A stretch of 64,000 bases of DNA, taken from positions 375,172 to 439,171 of the forward strand of contig MNCI01024940.1 of the NCBI GenBank assembly GCA_015680685.1. The letters are read 5' to 3'. The DNA is from Gnetum montanum (taxonomy: Eukaryota > Streptophyta > Gnetopsida > Gnetales > Gnetaceae). The translations under genes were made by a program, and so were the position numbers. The notes under the pieces were generated by a model. The model did no database searches. It was not told the DNA's origin and saw only the letters and a list, made by a program, of their open reading frames with translations. Shown in pieces: positions 23,691-34,982 of this stretch. The number at the start of each line of letters is the position of its first letter. Position 1 is the first letter of the stretch.

Positions 23691-24440
23691 CTCATGAAAC
23701 ACTTGCTAGAGCGCTCCCACTGGAAGTGCCTCGCACTTCGCACATGATTGTGTTCTCTCTAGGAGCTTCATCCCTAAGAGAACACCCTCTTTATGACCAA
23801 ATTTATAAGGGTGTAAGATGGTATGGCTGAAACTAGTTGGCCCAATCAACATATATGGGAAGAGGTAGAATTCTCCCTGGGAGCACTGCATGGTGCTCTC
23901 TCGAGAGCACTCTCCATAGGAGCACCTTGCATAGATGCACTGGAAAGTGCACTCTACAGAGAGTGCCTCATGTAGCACTTGTGAGAGCACTCTCCCTCAA
24001 AGAATCCTCCCTAAGAGTGAGTTGCGCTATGCATCTAAGAGAGCTCTCAATGAGAGCACCCTCATTGAGAGCACTTTCCCTAACAAAGTCCTCCCTAGGA
24101 GCAGTCTCACTGAGAGCATGCTTAGGGAGGATATCCTCTTAAAAATTGTTCTTTATGAGAGTGACTTCCCTAAGCCATACTAACAAACCATAGATGCACT
24201 CATAATCACACCTGAATGTGTGCTCGTGATAGCCTAGGATGCACTCAACATCACCTGAAAGTGCATCTGTTAAGGTCAATATTGCACTCGGCATCACCCA
24301 AAAGTGCATCCATGATGGCCTAAGATTGACTCTGCTTCTCCTGAAAGTGCATCCCAGGGGAGTCATCCTACCTCGTCCTATATATGTTGATTATGTCAAG
24401 TTGACCCATACCATCCTACACCTTAATAAATTTGGTCACG
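23691..24440. repeat. Inverted-ended block 1 inside the 15-bp array
   Basis: The block begins with a junction (AGAGAGCCTCATGAAACAC), then a plus-strand copy of the module (TTTATAAGGGTGTAAGATGG at ~23,800), then GAGAGCACTCTC-rich DNA. At 24,190-24,360 it has about four ~46-bp units containing GATGCACTC and AAAGTGCATCC. It ends with a reversed module head (CCATACCATCCTACACC at ~24,405). A colinear copy is at 26,268-27,025. Confidence 0.85.
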
Positions 24441-26267
24441 AAGATAGTCTTCTCAAAAAATGCACTCTCAGAGAGAGAGCGCCAAGTAAGGGCATCCTCA
24501 AGGAAAATTCTCTTAAAGAGGGCCCCCTCAGATAGAACACTCTCGTAGAGGGAACTCTCGGTGAAAACACTCTCTGGGAGGGTTATCTCAACAACAATGC
24601 TCTAATATAGGGCGCTTTCAGGGAGGGCACTCTCCATGAGAATTCTCTCAATGAGCGTGCTCTCAAGGAGAACATTCTCACGTGCATAGCATAAGGAACT
24701 CTTAGGGAGGGTGCACTCATTGAGAACATTCTCAGGAATACCACTCTAATGAAGGGAACTCTTCAAGAGAATGCTACCAATGAGGGAACTGTCAAGGAGA
24801 ACACTCTCACAAATGTAGCAAAAGGTGCTCTTAGGGAGGGTGATCTCAAGGAGAATGCTCTCAGGGAGGCTACTTTAATGGAGGGTGCTCTCATGGGGAA
24901 TTCTTTCAGGGAGGGTGATCTTAAAGAGGACACTCTCTAAGAGGGCATCCTCAGTGAGGCCATTCTCAAGGAGGGCACTCTCCTAGAGAATACTCTTAAC
25001 GAGGGAACTCTCAAGGAGAACACGCATGTGCATAGCACAAGGTGCATTTAGGGAGAATGCTCCCCTAGAGGGCACTCTCAAGTAGGCCTCTCTAAGAGAG
25101 GGTTATCTCTAGGACAATGCTCTTAGGGATGGCACTCTTAACGAGGGTGTTCTCGAGGAGAACACTCTCACATGCATAGCACAAGGCACTCTTAGGAAGA
25201 ACACTCCAAGGGAGTGTGTTCTCAAGAAGAGTGCTCTTTGAGACACTACTCTAATGGAGGGTACTCTAGGGAGAATGCTCCTAGTGAGGGCACTATCAAG
25301 GAGAATGCTCTTTGGAAGGCCACTCCAATGGAGGGCACTCTCATAGAGAACACTCTTAACTAGGATGCTCTCGAGGAGGGCATTCCTAGGGAGACCACTC
25401 TCAACAAGGAGATTCTCATGGATGGCACACTTCGAAAAAATGCTCTCAATAAGGACACTCTCAAGGAGAACACTCTTATATGTGTAGCACAAGGTGCTCT
25501 TAGGAAGAATTCTTTGAGGAAGGTCAATCTTAGGAAGAGCACTCTCCTCAAGGAAGACCTCCAAGAGGGTGCTTTCAATGAGGGCATGCTTAATGAGCAT
25601 GCTCTTAAGGAGAACACTCTCACGTGCACAGCATAAGGCACTCTCAAGGAGGGTGCTCTCTAGGAGAATGCATGCTAGAATATTTCTCTAATATAGGGCG
25701 CTCTCAAGAAGAATGCTCTCAAGGAGGGCACTCTCATAGAGAACACTCTTAAGGAAGAGGCTCTCGATGAGGGCATCCTTAGGGAGATCGCTCTCAGGGA
25801 GGGCATTCTCAAGGAGGGTGCTCTTAGGAAGGGCAATCTTTGAGAGAACGCTCTCAATGAGGGTACTCTTGAGGATAACACTCTCATGTGTGTAGCATAA
25901 TGTGCTCTCATGGAGGGTGCTCTCAAGGAGAACGCTCCCATGGAGGCTACTTTAACAGAGGGTGCTCTAAGGGATAATGCTCTCTAGGGGGCAATCTTAG
26001 GGAGGGCACTCCCTGAGACAACACTCTCAATGAGAGTGCTCTAGGGAGAATGCTCTTGATGATGGTGCTCTCAAGGATAATTTTCCTTGGAATGCCACTC
26101 TAATGGAGGGCACTGTCATGGAGAATGCTCTCGAGGAGGGTGATCTCTGGGAATGCACTCTAATGAAGAACGCTCATAAGGAGGATGCTCTTGAGAAGGG
26201 TATCCTTAGGGAGACTGCTCTCAAGGAGGGTGTTCTTAGAGAAGGGCACTCTTAGGAAGGGTGCTCT
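24441..26267 (+). repeat. 15-bp minisatellite, block 3
   Basis: The same 15-bp unit resumes directly after the reversed module head. Its first ~600 bp are colinear with the array start after block 2 (27,026 onward), including GAGAGAGCGCCAAGTAAGG. The pieces were therefore copied as a larger unit. Confidence 0.95.
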
Positions 26268-27025
26268 CCTAAGATAGCCTCATGCAGCGCTTGCTAGAGT
26301 GCTACCACTAGGAGTGCCTTGCACACGGCACGTGACATTGTTCTCTCTAGGAGCTTCATCCCTGAGAGAACACCCTCTTCATGATCAAACTTATAGGGGT
26401 ATAGGATGGTATCACTGAAACTAGCACAATCAACATATATGGGGAGAGGTAGCATTGTCCCTAGGAGCATCACACAATTCTCTCATGAGAGCACTCTTTG
26501 TAGGAGAACCTTGCATAGATGCACTGGCAAGAATGCTCTATAGAGAGCGCCTCATGCAGCACTTGTGAGAGTGCTCTTCCTTGGAGCATCCTCCCTAAGA
26601 CCAAGTTGTGTTTTGCATCTGAGAGAGCTCTCCATGAGAGCACCCTCATTGAGAGCACTTTCCCTAATGGAGCCCTCCCTAGGAACAGTCTCATTGAGAG
26701 CACACTTAGGGAGAAAATCCTCTTAAAAAGTGTTCTCTATGAGAGTGACTTCGGTGATGCATACCCATGAAGGCCATGGATTCACTCATAATCGCACCCA
26801 AATGTGTGATTTTGATAGCCTAGGATGCACTCCACATCACCTAAAAGTGTGTCCATTAAGGCCAATATTACACTTGGCATCAGCCAAAAGTGCATCCATG
26901 ATGGCCTAAGATGCACTCTGCTTCTCCTGAAAGTGCATCCCAGGGAAGTTGGCCTACATCCCCCTATATATGTTGATTGTGCTAGGTTCAGCCATACCAT
27001 CCTACACCCTTATAAATTTTTTCAC
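26268..27025. repeat. Inverted-ended block 2 inside the 15-bp array
   Basis: Colinear with block 1 from the AGCCTCATGCAGCGCTTGC junction, through the plus module (~26,390), the ~46-bp GATGCACTC/AAAGTGCATCC repeats (26,790-26,940) and the reversed module head (~26,965-27,020). Spacing from block 1 is about 2.58 kb. Confidence 0.85.
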
Positions 27026-30000
27026 AAGGATGGTGTTCTCAAAAAGAGCACTCTTAGAGAGAGAGCACCAAGTAAGGATGCTCTCAAGGAAAATGCTCTC
27101 AAAGAGGGCCCCCTTAGGTGGAACTCTCTCGCAAAGGGCGCTCTCAGTGAAAATGCTCTTAGGGAGGGTGCTCTTAGCAAGAACACTCTAAAAAAGGATG
27201 CTCTCAGGGAGGGCAGTCTCCATGAAAATTCTCTCAATGAGCATGCTCTCAAGGAGAACATTCTCACATGCATAGTGCAAGACGCTCTATGAGAGGGTGC
27301 ACTCAGTGAGAATGCTCTTAGGAATACTACTCTAATGGAGGGAGCTCTTTGATAGAACACTCTCAATGAGGGTGCTCTTGACAAGAAAAATCTCACAAGT
27401 GTAGTGCAAGGTGCTCTTAGGGAGGTTTATCTCAAGGAGAACACTCTTAGGGAGGCTGCTCTAATGGAGGGTGCTCTCACAGAGAATGCTTTCAAGGAGG
27501 GCAGTCTTAAAGAGGATGCTCTCCAAGAGGGTGTCCTCAATGAGGCCATTCTCAAGGAGGGAACTCTCAAGGAGGGTGTTCTCTGAGAGAATGCTATTAA
27601 CAAGGGCACTCTTAATGAGAACACTCTCATCTGCATAACACAAGGTTCACTCAGGGAGACTGCTCCCATGAAGGATGCTCTCAGGGAGGCCGCTTTAACA
27701 GAGGATGCTCTTCAGGAAAATGATCTTGGGGAGGGCACTTTCAACAAGGGAACTCTCAAAGAGAAAACTCTCATGTCCATAGTACAAGGAACTCTAAGGG
27801 AGAATGCTCTAAGGAAGTGTGCTCTCAATGAGAGCACTCTCTAGGACACCACTCTAATGGTGGGTGCTCTAACGAGAATTCTCGTAGTGAGGGCACTCTC
27901 AAGGAGAATTCTCTTCAAAAGGCTGCTCGAATGGATGGCACTCTCATTGAGAATGTTCTTAATGAGGATGCTCTTGAGGAGAGCATCCCTAGGGAGACCA
28001 CTCTCAATGAGTAGGTTCTCATGAAGGGCATACTCTGAGAGAATGCTCTCAACAAGGGTACTCTTGAGAAGAACACTCTTACGTGCATAGAGAAAGGTGC
28101 TCTTAGGGAGAACACTCTAAGGGAGGTCACTCTCAGGGAGAGTATTCTCCTAGAGGGAGACCTTTGAGAGGGTGCTCTTAACAAGGACACTCTCGAGGAG
28201 AACACTCTCACATGCATAGCACAAGCTGCTCTTGGGGAGGGTGTTCTTAAGGAGAATGAACTTTGTAAGGCCACTCTAATGGAGGGTGCTCTCAAGAAGA
28301 ATGCTCTCAAGGAGGGCACTCTCACGGAGAATTCTCTTAAGGAGGGAATCCTCAAAGAGACCACTCTTAGGGAGGGTATTCTCAGGGAGGGCACTCTTAG
28401 AAAGGGCACTCTCCGAAAGAATGCTATCAACGAGGGCACTCTTGAGGAGAACACTCTCACGTGCATAGTGTAAGGTGCTCTCATGGAGGGTGCTCTTAAT
28501 AAGAACACTCTTGAGGAGGCTACTTTAAAGAAGGATGCTCTTGAGGGGGGGCGATCTTAGAAAGGGCACTCTCCAAGAGAACTCTCTCAATGAGGGCACT
28601 CCAAGGATAACACTCCTGATGATGGCACTCTCAACAAGAACGCTCTTCCGAAGGTCACTCTAATAAAGGGCACTCTCATAGAGAATTCTCTTAGGGAGGG
28701 AAATCTCAGGGAAGGCTCTCTCATGGAGAATTCTCGTAAGGAGGATGCCCTTGAGGAGTGCATCCTTAAGGACACCTCTCTCAGGGAGGGAGTTCTCAGG
28801 GAAGGGAACTCTTAGGAAGGGCACTCTCTAAAAGAATACTCTCAACAAGTGCACTCTTGAGGTAAACACTCTTGTGTGCGTAATGCAAGGTGCTCTCATG
28901 GACAATGCTCTCATGGTGGGATCTCTCAAGGAGAACGTTCTGGTGGAGGCTACTTCAAAGAAGGACACTCTTAGGGAGAATGCTCTTAGGGAGGGTGCTC
29001 TCAAGGAGGGTACTCTTTGACAAAACACTCTCAATGAGGGTGCTCCAGGGAGAATGCTCCCAGTGAGGGCCCTCTCAAAGAGAATGCTCTTTGAAAAGAT
29101 ACTCTAGTGGAGGGCACTCTCAAGGAGAACACTCTTAGGGAGGGTGATCTCACACAGAACACTCTTAAGGAGGATGCTCTCAAAGAGGGAGTTCTTAGGA
29201 AGACCAATCTCAAGGAGGGCATTCTAATGTAGGTAGCTTTCCAAGAGAACTATCTCAACAAGGGTGCTCTTGAGGAGAACACTCTCATGTACATAATGCA
29301 AAGTGCTCTTATAGAGAAGAATCTAAGGCAATTCGCTCTAAGTGAGAGTGTTATTTGATAGGGCTTCCTTCGAGAGGGAGCTCTCAATGAGGGCACTCTT
29401 AAGAAGAACACTCTCATGTACGTAGCATAAGGCACTCTCAAGGAAGGCGATCTCAAGGAGAATGCTCTCTGAAACACCACTCTAATAGAGCAAGCTCTCA
29501 AGGAGAACACTCTTAGAGAGGGCACTCTCATGGAGGGTGATCTCATGAAGAACATTGTTAAGGAGGATGCTCTTAAGGAGGGTGTCCTTGGGGAGACTTC
29601 TCTCAAAGAGGGAATTCTGAGGAAGGACACTCTTAGGAAGGGTGCTTTTCGAAAGAATGCTCTCAACGAGGGTGCTCTCAAGGTGAACACTCTCACATGC
29701 ATAACACAAGGTTCTCTCATGGACAATGCTCTCATGGAGGGTGCTTTGAAGGAGAACACTATCATGGAGGCTGCTCTAACAAAGGTCACTCTCAGGGAGA
29801 ACGTTCTCAGGGAGGGTGCTCTCAAGGAGGGCACTCTTGAATAAAACACTCTCAACGATGGCACTGTCAAACTGAATGCTCTTTGAAAGGCCATTCCAAC
29901 AAAGGGTACTCTCAAGAAGAATCCTCTTATGGAAGGAAATCCCATGGAGAATGCTCTTAACGAGGATGCTCTCAAGGAGGGCATCACCAGGGAGAACACT

Positions 30001-31400
30001 CTCATGTGCATAATGTAAGGTGCTCTTCGGGAAGGTGCTCTCAAGGAGAACACTATCCAAAAGGTTGCTCTAACAGAGGACACTCTTAGTGAGGGCAATC
30101 TCATGGAGAATGTTCTTAAGGAGGATGCTCTCGAGGGGGGCATCCTGAGGGAGACCGCTCTCAAGGAGGACATTCTTAAGGAGGGCATCCTTAGGAAGGG
30201 TGCTCTCCAATAGAATGATCTCAATGAGGATTTTCTCAAGAAGAATGCTCACATGAGGGTGCAAAGTGCTATCATGGAGGGTGCTCTCAAGGAGAACACT
30301 CATATGGAGGTAGATCTAACACTCTCACAGAGGTAGATCTAATGCTCTTAGGGTGGGCACTCTCACGGAGAACGCTCTTAAGGAGGCCACTCTTGGAAAG
30401 GGCATTCTTAAGGAGGGCATTCTTTGGAAGGGCACTCTCTGAAAGAATTATTTCAACGAGGGCACTCTAGAGGTAAACACTCTCATGTGTGTAATGCAAG
30501 GTTCTCTCATGGAGGGCACTCTCAAGGAGAATGCTCTCAAAAAGGCCACTTCAATATAGGTCGCTCTCAGGGAGAATGCTCTCAGGGGGGGGGGGCGCTC
30601 TCAAGGAGGAAACTCTTCGACAAAACAATATCAATGAGGGCACTCTAGGGAGAACACTCTTGATGAGGACCCTCTTAAAGAGAAAAATCTTTGAAAGGTC
30701 ACTCTAAAGAAGGGCAATCTCAAAGAGAACACTCTCAAGGATGGAAATCTCATGTAGAATGCTCTTAAAGAGAATGCTTTCAAGGAGGGCATCCCTAGGG
30801 AGATTGATCTTAAGGAGGGCATTCTAATGGAGGTAGTTCTCCAAGAGAATAATCTCAACAAGGGCACTCCCGAGGACAACACTCTCATGTGCATAATACA
30901 AAGTGCTATTAGGGAGAATGCTCTGAGGGAGGTCACTCTGAGGGATAGCACACTCCATGAGGATGCCCTACGAGAGGGAGCTCTCAACAAGGGCACTCTT
31001 GAGGAGAACACTCTCATGTGCATAGTGCAAGGTGCTCTTAAGGAGAATGCTCTCACAAAGGCTGATTTAATGAAGGGCACTCTTAGGGAGAACATTGTCT
31101 AGGGCGGTGATCTTAGGGAGGGCACTCTCCAAGAGAACACTCTCAACAAGGGTGCTCTAGGGAGAAAACTCCCAATGAGGGCACTCTCAAGGAGAATGCT
31201 CTTTGAAAGGTCACTCTAACAAAGGGCACTCTCATGGAGAACACTCTTAGGGAGGGTGATCTTAGGGAAGGTGCTCTCATGAAAAACACTCTTAAGGAGG
31301 ATGCTCTCAAGGAGGGAATCCTCAGGGAGACTACTCTTAGGGAGGGAGATTTTAGGGAAGTGCACTCTTAGGAAGGGTGCTCTCCCAAGAGAGCCTTATG
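27026..31400 (+). repeat. 15-bp minisatellite, block 4
   Basis: The longest uninterrupted stretch of the 15-bp family. A poly-G slip (GGGGGGGGGG) lies near 30,587. Higher-order sub-blocks recur, each with TTTGAAAGGCCACTCTAAYG and CTCATGTGCATAGTGCAAGG segments. It ends near 31,385 in the same AGAGCCTTATGTAGTGCTTG junction that starts blocks 1 and 2. Confidence 0.95.
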
Positions 31401-31616
31401 TAGTGCTTGCTAGAGTGCTCCCACTAGGAATTCCTTGCACTCTGCATGTGATAGTGTTCTCTCTAGAAGTTGGTTGCAAGGGTCCATTTGGCCAATGCTT
31501 GGTCATGAGGGTCTATTGGGCCAACACTTGGTCATGAGGGTCCGTTTGGCCAACACTTGGTCATGAGGGTCCATTTGGCCAACGCTTGGTTATGAGGGTC
31601 CATTTGGCCAACACTT

Positions 31617-31785
31617 GGTCTCGTGAGAGCGCTCATCCTAGTGCAACTATGCGAGGTGCTCCCATGGAGAGCACTCTCATGAGAGCATTGTGTGGTGCTT
31701 CCACAAATAACTCTACCTCTCCCCATATATGTTGATTGGGCTAGTTTCAGCCATACCATCCTACACCATTATAAATTTGATTGCA
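31617..31785 (-). repeat. 165-bp module, reversed copy
   Basis: The reverse complement of the left-array modules: it starts TTGGTCTCGTGAGAGCGCTC and ends CATCCTACACCATTATAAAT. It lies within the right 29-bp array, mirroring the left side. Confidence 0.85.
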
Positions 31786-31864
31786 AGGGTCCGTTTGGCC
31801 AAAACTTGGTTGTGATGGTCTGTTTGGCCAACGCTTGGTCATGAGGGTCCGTTTGGCCAACATT

Positions 31865-32031
31865 TGGTCTCATGACAGCACTCCTACCAGCATAGCTATG
31901 TGAGGTGCTCCATTGGAGAGCACTCTCATAAGAGCACCATGCTATGCTCCTAGGGAGAATGTTACCTCTCCCCATATATGTTTATTAGGCCAGTTTCAGC
32001 CATACCACCATGCACCCTTATAAATTTGGTC
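31865..32031 (-). repeat. 165-bp module, second reversed copy
   Basis: Starts TTGGTCTCATGACAGCACTC and ends with CCATGCACCCTTATAAATTT. It is followed by the long right 29-bp array. Confidence 0.85.
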
Positions 32032-34515
32032 GCAAGGGACCGTTGGGCCAACCATTGGTCACAAGAGTTTGTTTGGACAACACTTGATCATGAGGGTCTT
32101 TTTGGCCAACATTTGGTCACAAGGGTCCGTTAGGCTAACCATTAGTCACAAGGGTCCATTTGGCCAATACTTGGTCGCAACAGTCCATTGGGGTAACACT
32201 TGGTTAGAAGAGGCCAACCATTGGTCACAAGGGTTCATTTGGCCAACACTTGGTCACGAGGGTCCATTGGGCCAAAACTTTGTCACAAGTGTTTATTTTA
32301 CCAACACTTGGTCGCGAGGGTCCATTTGGCCAACACTTGGTTATGAGGGTCCATTAGGCCAACTGTTGGTCACCAGGGTGTATTTTTTCAACACTTGGTC
32401 ATGAGGGTTTGTTGGGCCAACACTTGGTCATGAGGGTTCATTGGGCCTACAATTGGTCACAATGGTCTGTTTGATCAACACTTGGTCATGAGGGTCCATT
32501 AGACCTACAATTGGTCACAATGGTCTGTTTGACAAACACTTGGTCATGAGGTTCCATTGGGCCAACACTTTGTCCTGAGGGTCCATTGGGCCAACACTTG
32601 GTCACGAGGGTCCGTTTGGCCAACCCTTGGTCATGGGGTTCTATTCGGCCAACCGTTGGTCACGAGGGTCCCTTTGGCCAACACTTGGTCACAAGGGTCC
32701 ATTGAGCCAACACTTGGTCATGAGGGTCCGTTTCTCCTACACTTGGTTATGAGGGTCCATTGCGCCAACACTTGGTCCCTCGGATCTATTTGGCCAACAC
32801 TTGGTCATGAGTGTTTGTTGGGCCAACTATTGGTCATGAGGGTCCCTCTGGCCAACACATGATCATGAGGGTCCATTGGGCCAACCATTGGTCATGAGGG
32901 TCCATTTGGCTAACAATTGATCATGAGGGTTCATTGGGCCAACACTTGATCACAAGGGCCCGTTGGACCAACACTTGGTCGCGAGGGTCTGTCTAGCCAA
33001 CACTTAGTCACAAGGGTTTTTCTAGCCAACACTTAGTCATGATGGTTCATTGGGCTAACACTTGGTCATGAGGATCCGTTGGGCCAACCATTGTTTTGGA
33101 GGATATATTTTTCCAACACTTCATCGTAAGGGTCCGTTGGGTCAATGCTTGGTCACGATGGTTTGTTTGGCCAATGCTTGGTCACGAGGGTCTATTGGGC
33201 CAACACTTGGTCACAAGAATTTTTTGGGCCAATACTTTGTGGTCACAAGGATTTGTATGGCCAACTGTTGGTCATGAGGGTCTATTTGGCCAACACTTGA
33301 TCACAAGGGTCCATTGGGCCAACCATTGGTCATGAGGGTTTGTTTGGCCAACACTTGGTCACGAGGGTCCATTGGGCCAACACTTGGTCACAAGGGTCCT
33401 TTGAGCCTACAATTGGTCACGAGGGTCCATTAGGCCAACACTTGGTCACAAGGGTCCATTTGGCCAAAACTTGGTCATGAGGGTTTGTTGAGCCAACCAT
33501 TGGTCACAAGGGTCTCTTTGGCGAACACTTGGTCATGAGGGTCTATTGGTCCAACACTTGGTCATGAGGGTCCTTTTGGCCAACACTTGGTCACAAGGTT
33601 TCTTGGGCCAACACTTGGTCCCGAGGGTCTGTTTGGCCAACACTTGGTCTCGAGGGTCCATTGGGCCAACACTTGTTCATGAGGGCTCATTAGGCCAACC
33701 ATTGGTCACAAGGGTCTGTTTGGCTGATAATTAGTCACAAGGGTCTATTGGACCAACACTTGGTCATGAGGGCCTATTCGGCCAACACTTGGTCGTGGGG
33801 GTCCATCTAGCCAATGCTTGGTCACAAGGGTCCATCTGGCGAATGCTTGGTCATGAGAATCCGTTGAGCCAATAGTTGGTTATGAGGGTCCATTTTGTCA
33901 ACACTTGGTCATGGGGGTCTGTTGGACCAATAGTTTGTCACGAGGGTTCATTTTTCCAACACTTGGTCGTGAGGGTCCGTTGGGCTAATGCTTGGTCACG
34001 AGGGTCCATTTGGCAAACGCTTGGTCACAAGGATCCATTGGGCCAACACTTGGTCACAAGGGTCCATTTGGCCAACACTTGGTGATCATGAGGATCCATT
34101 TGGCCAACACTTGGTATTCACGAGGGTCCATTGGGCCAACACTTGGTGGTCACGAGGGTCCATTGAGCCAACACTTGGTCACGAGGATCCCTTGGGCCAA
34201 ACCTTGGTTGCGAGGAATAGTGCAGCAAATACTTGGTTGGTCCTAAGGATTTGTTTTACCTACATCTGGTCCAAAGAATCCATTAGTCGAGTGGTTGGTC
34301 CCGACGGGCTGTTTGGCAAACAGTTGATCCAAGGGTCCATTGTGCCAACACTTGGTCCCAAGGGTCCATTGGGTTAACCCTTGGTCTTGAGGGTCCATGT
34401 GGAAAACACTTGGTTGGTCCATAGGGTTTTTTTTGCCTATAGTTGATCCTAAGGATCTGTTAGGCAAGCAATTGGTCATGAGGATCCATTGGGTTGACTC
34501 TTTGGCTCCGAAGGG

Positions 34516-34982
34516 GGTCATTTTCTGGCCAATGCTAGAGAGCTTCATTGAGTTGGTCATGGGTGAAAGAGGCAACCTCATGGTCATCAATAGTGTTGCA
34601 TGTAAAGAGTATCTATCGGTTGTTGTCTCCCACTCTGTGCAACCTTGTAGGCAGGGGACGTTCCCTACTAATGATGCAAATGAACAAAGTTCCCCACCCA
34701 GGTGAGGTTCCCGATCACGAGATCAAAAAACATATTCAGACTCCAAGGCTACCAACCAAGATTTGACCCGAAAGAAAGGGACTATGTATGCATGTGTGTG
34801 TGTAATGATACATGTACCCATGAAGGGGGACACACCCCTCTCTCAAAACAAATGCATGACTCCTATCCACCTACCATCACGAGATAATGATTTTGGTGGG
34901 ATGAAACATGACCAGGCGTCTGTGGAGAAATAGTGAAAGAGAAGGCCTAAAGAAGAGGATGGGTGGGAGAGACTATGATCAT
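34516..34982. other. Unassigned spacer before the rRNA pseudogene
   Basis: No gene or repeat is recognised. It contains a short (TG)n-like run (ATGTGTGTGTGTGTAATG near 34,790). It lies beyond the 3' end of the 25S copy, so part of it could be decayed rDNA spacer, but I cannot show this. Confidence 0.4.

Larger units (their letters stand above)
31470..34515 (-). repeat. 29-bp minisatellite, right (inverted) array
   Basis: The unit TTGGTCATGAGGGTCCATTTGGCCAACAC is the reverse complement of the left array. About 85 units run from 32,032, with short runs before and between two module copies. Units decay towards 34,515 (TTGGTCCAAAGAATCC-like). It enters from the 15-bp array through the junction at 31,385-31,470. 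Confidence 0.95.

Noticed and set aside
5846-34515. CRISPR-like arrays because of regular short repeats
   Set aside because: Units are contiguous with no unique spacers, in a plant-type retroelement context.
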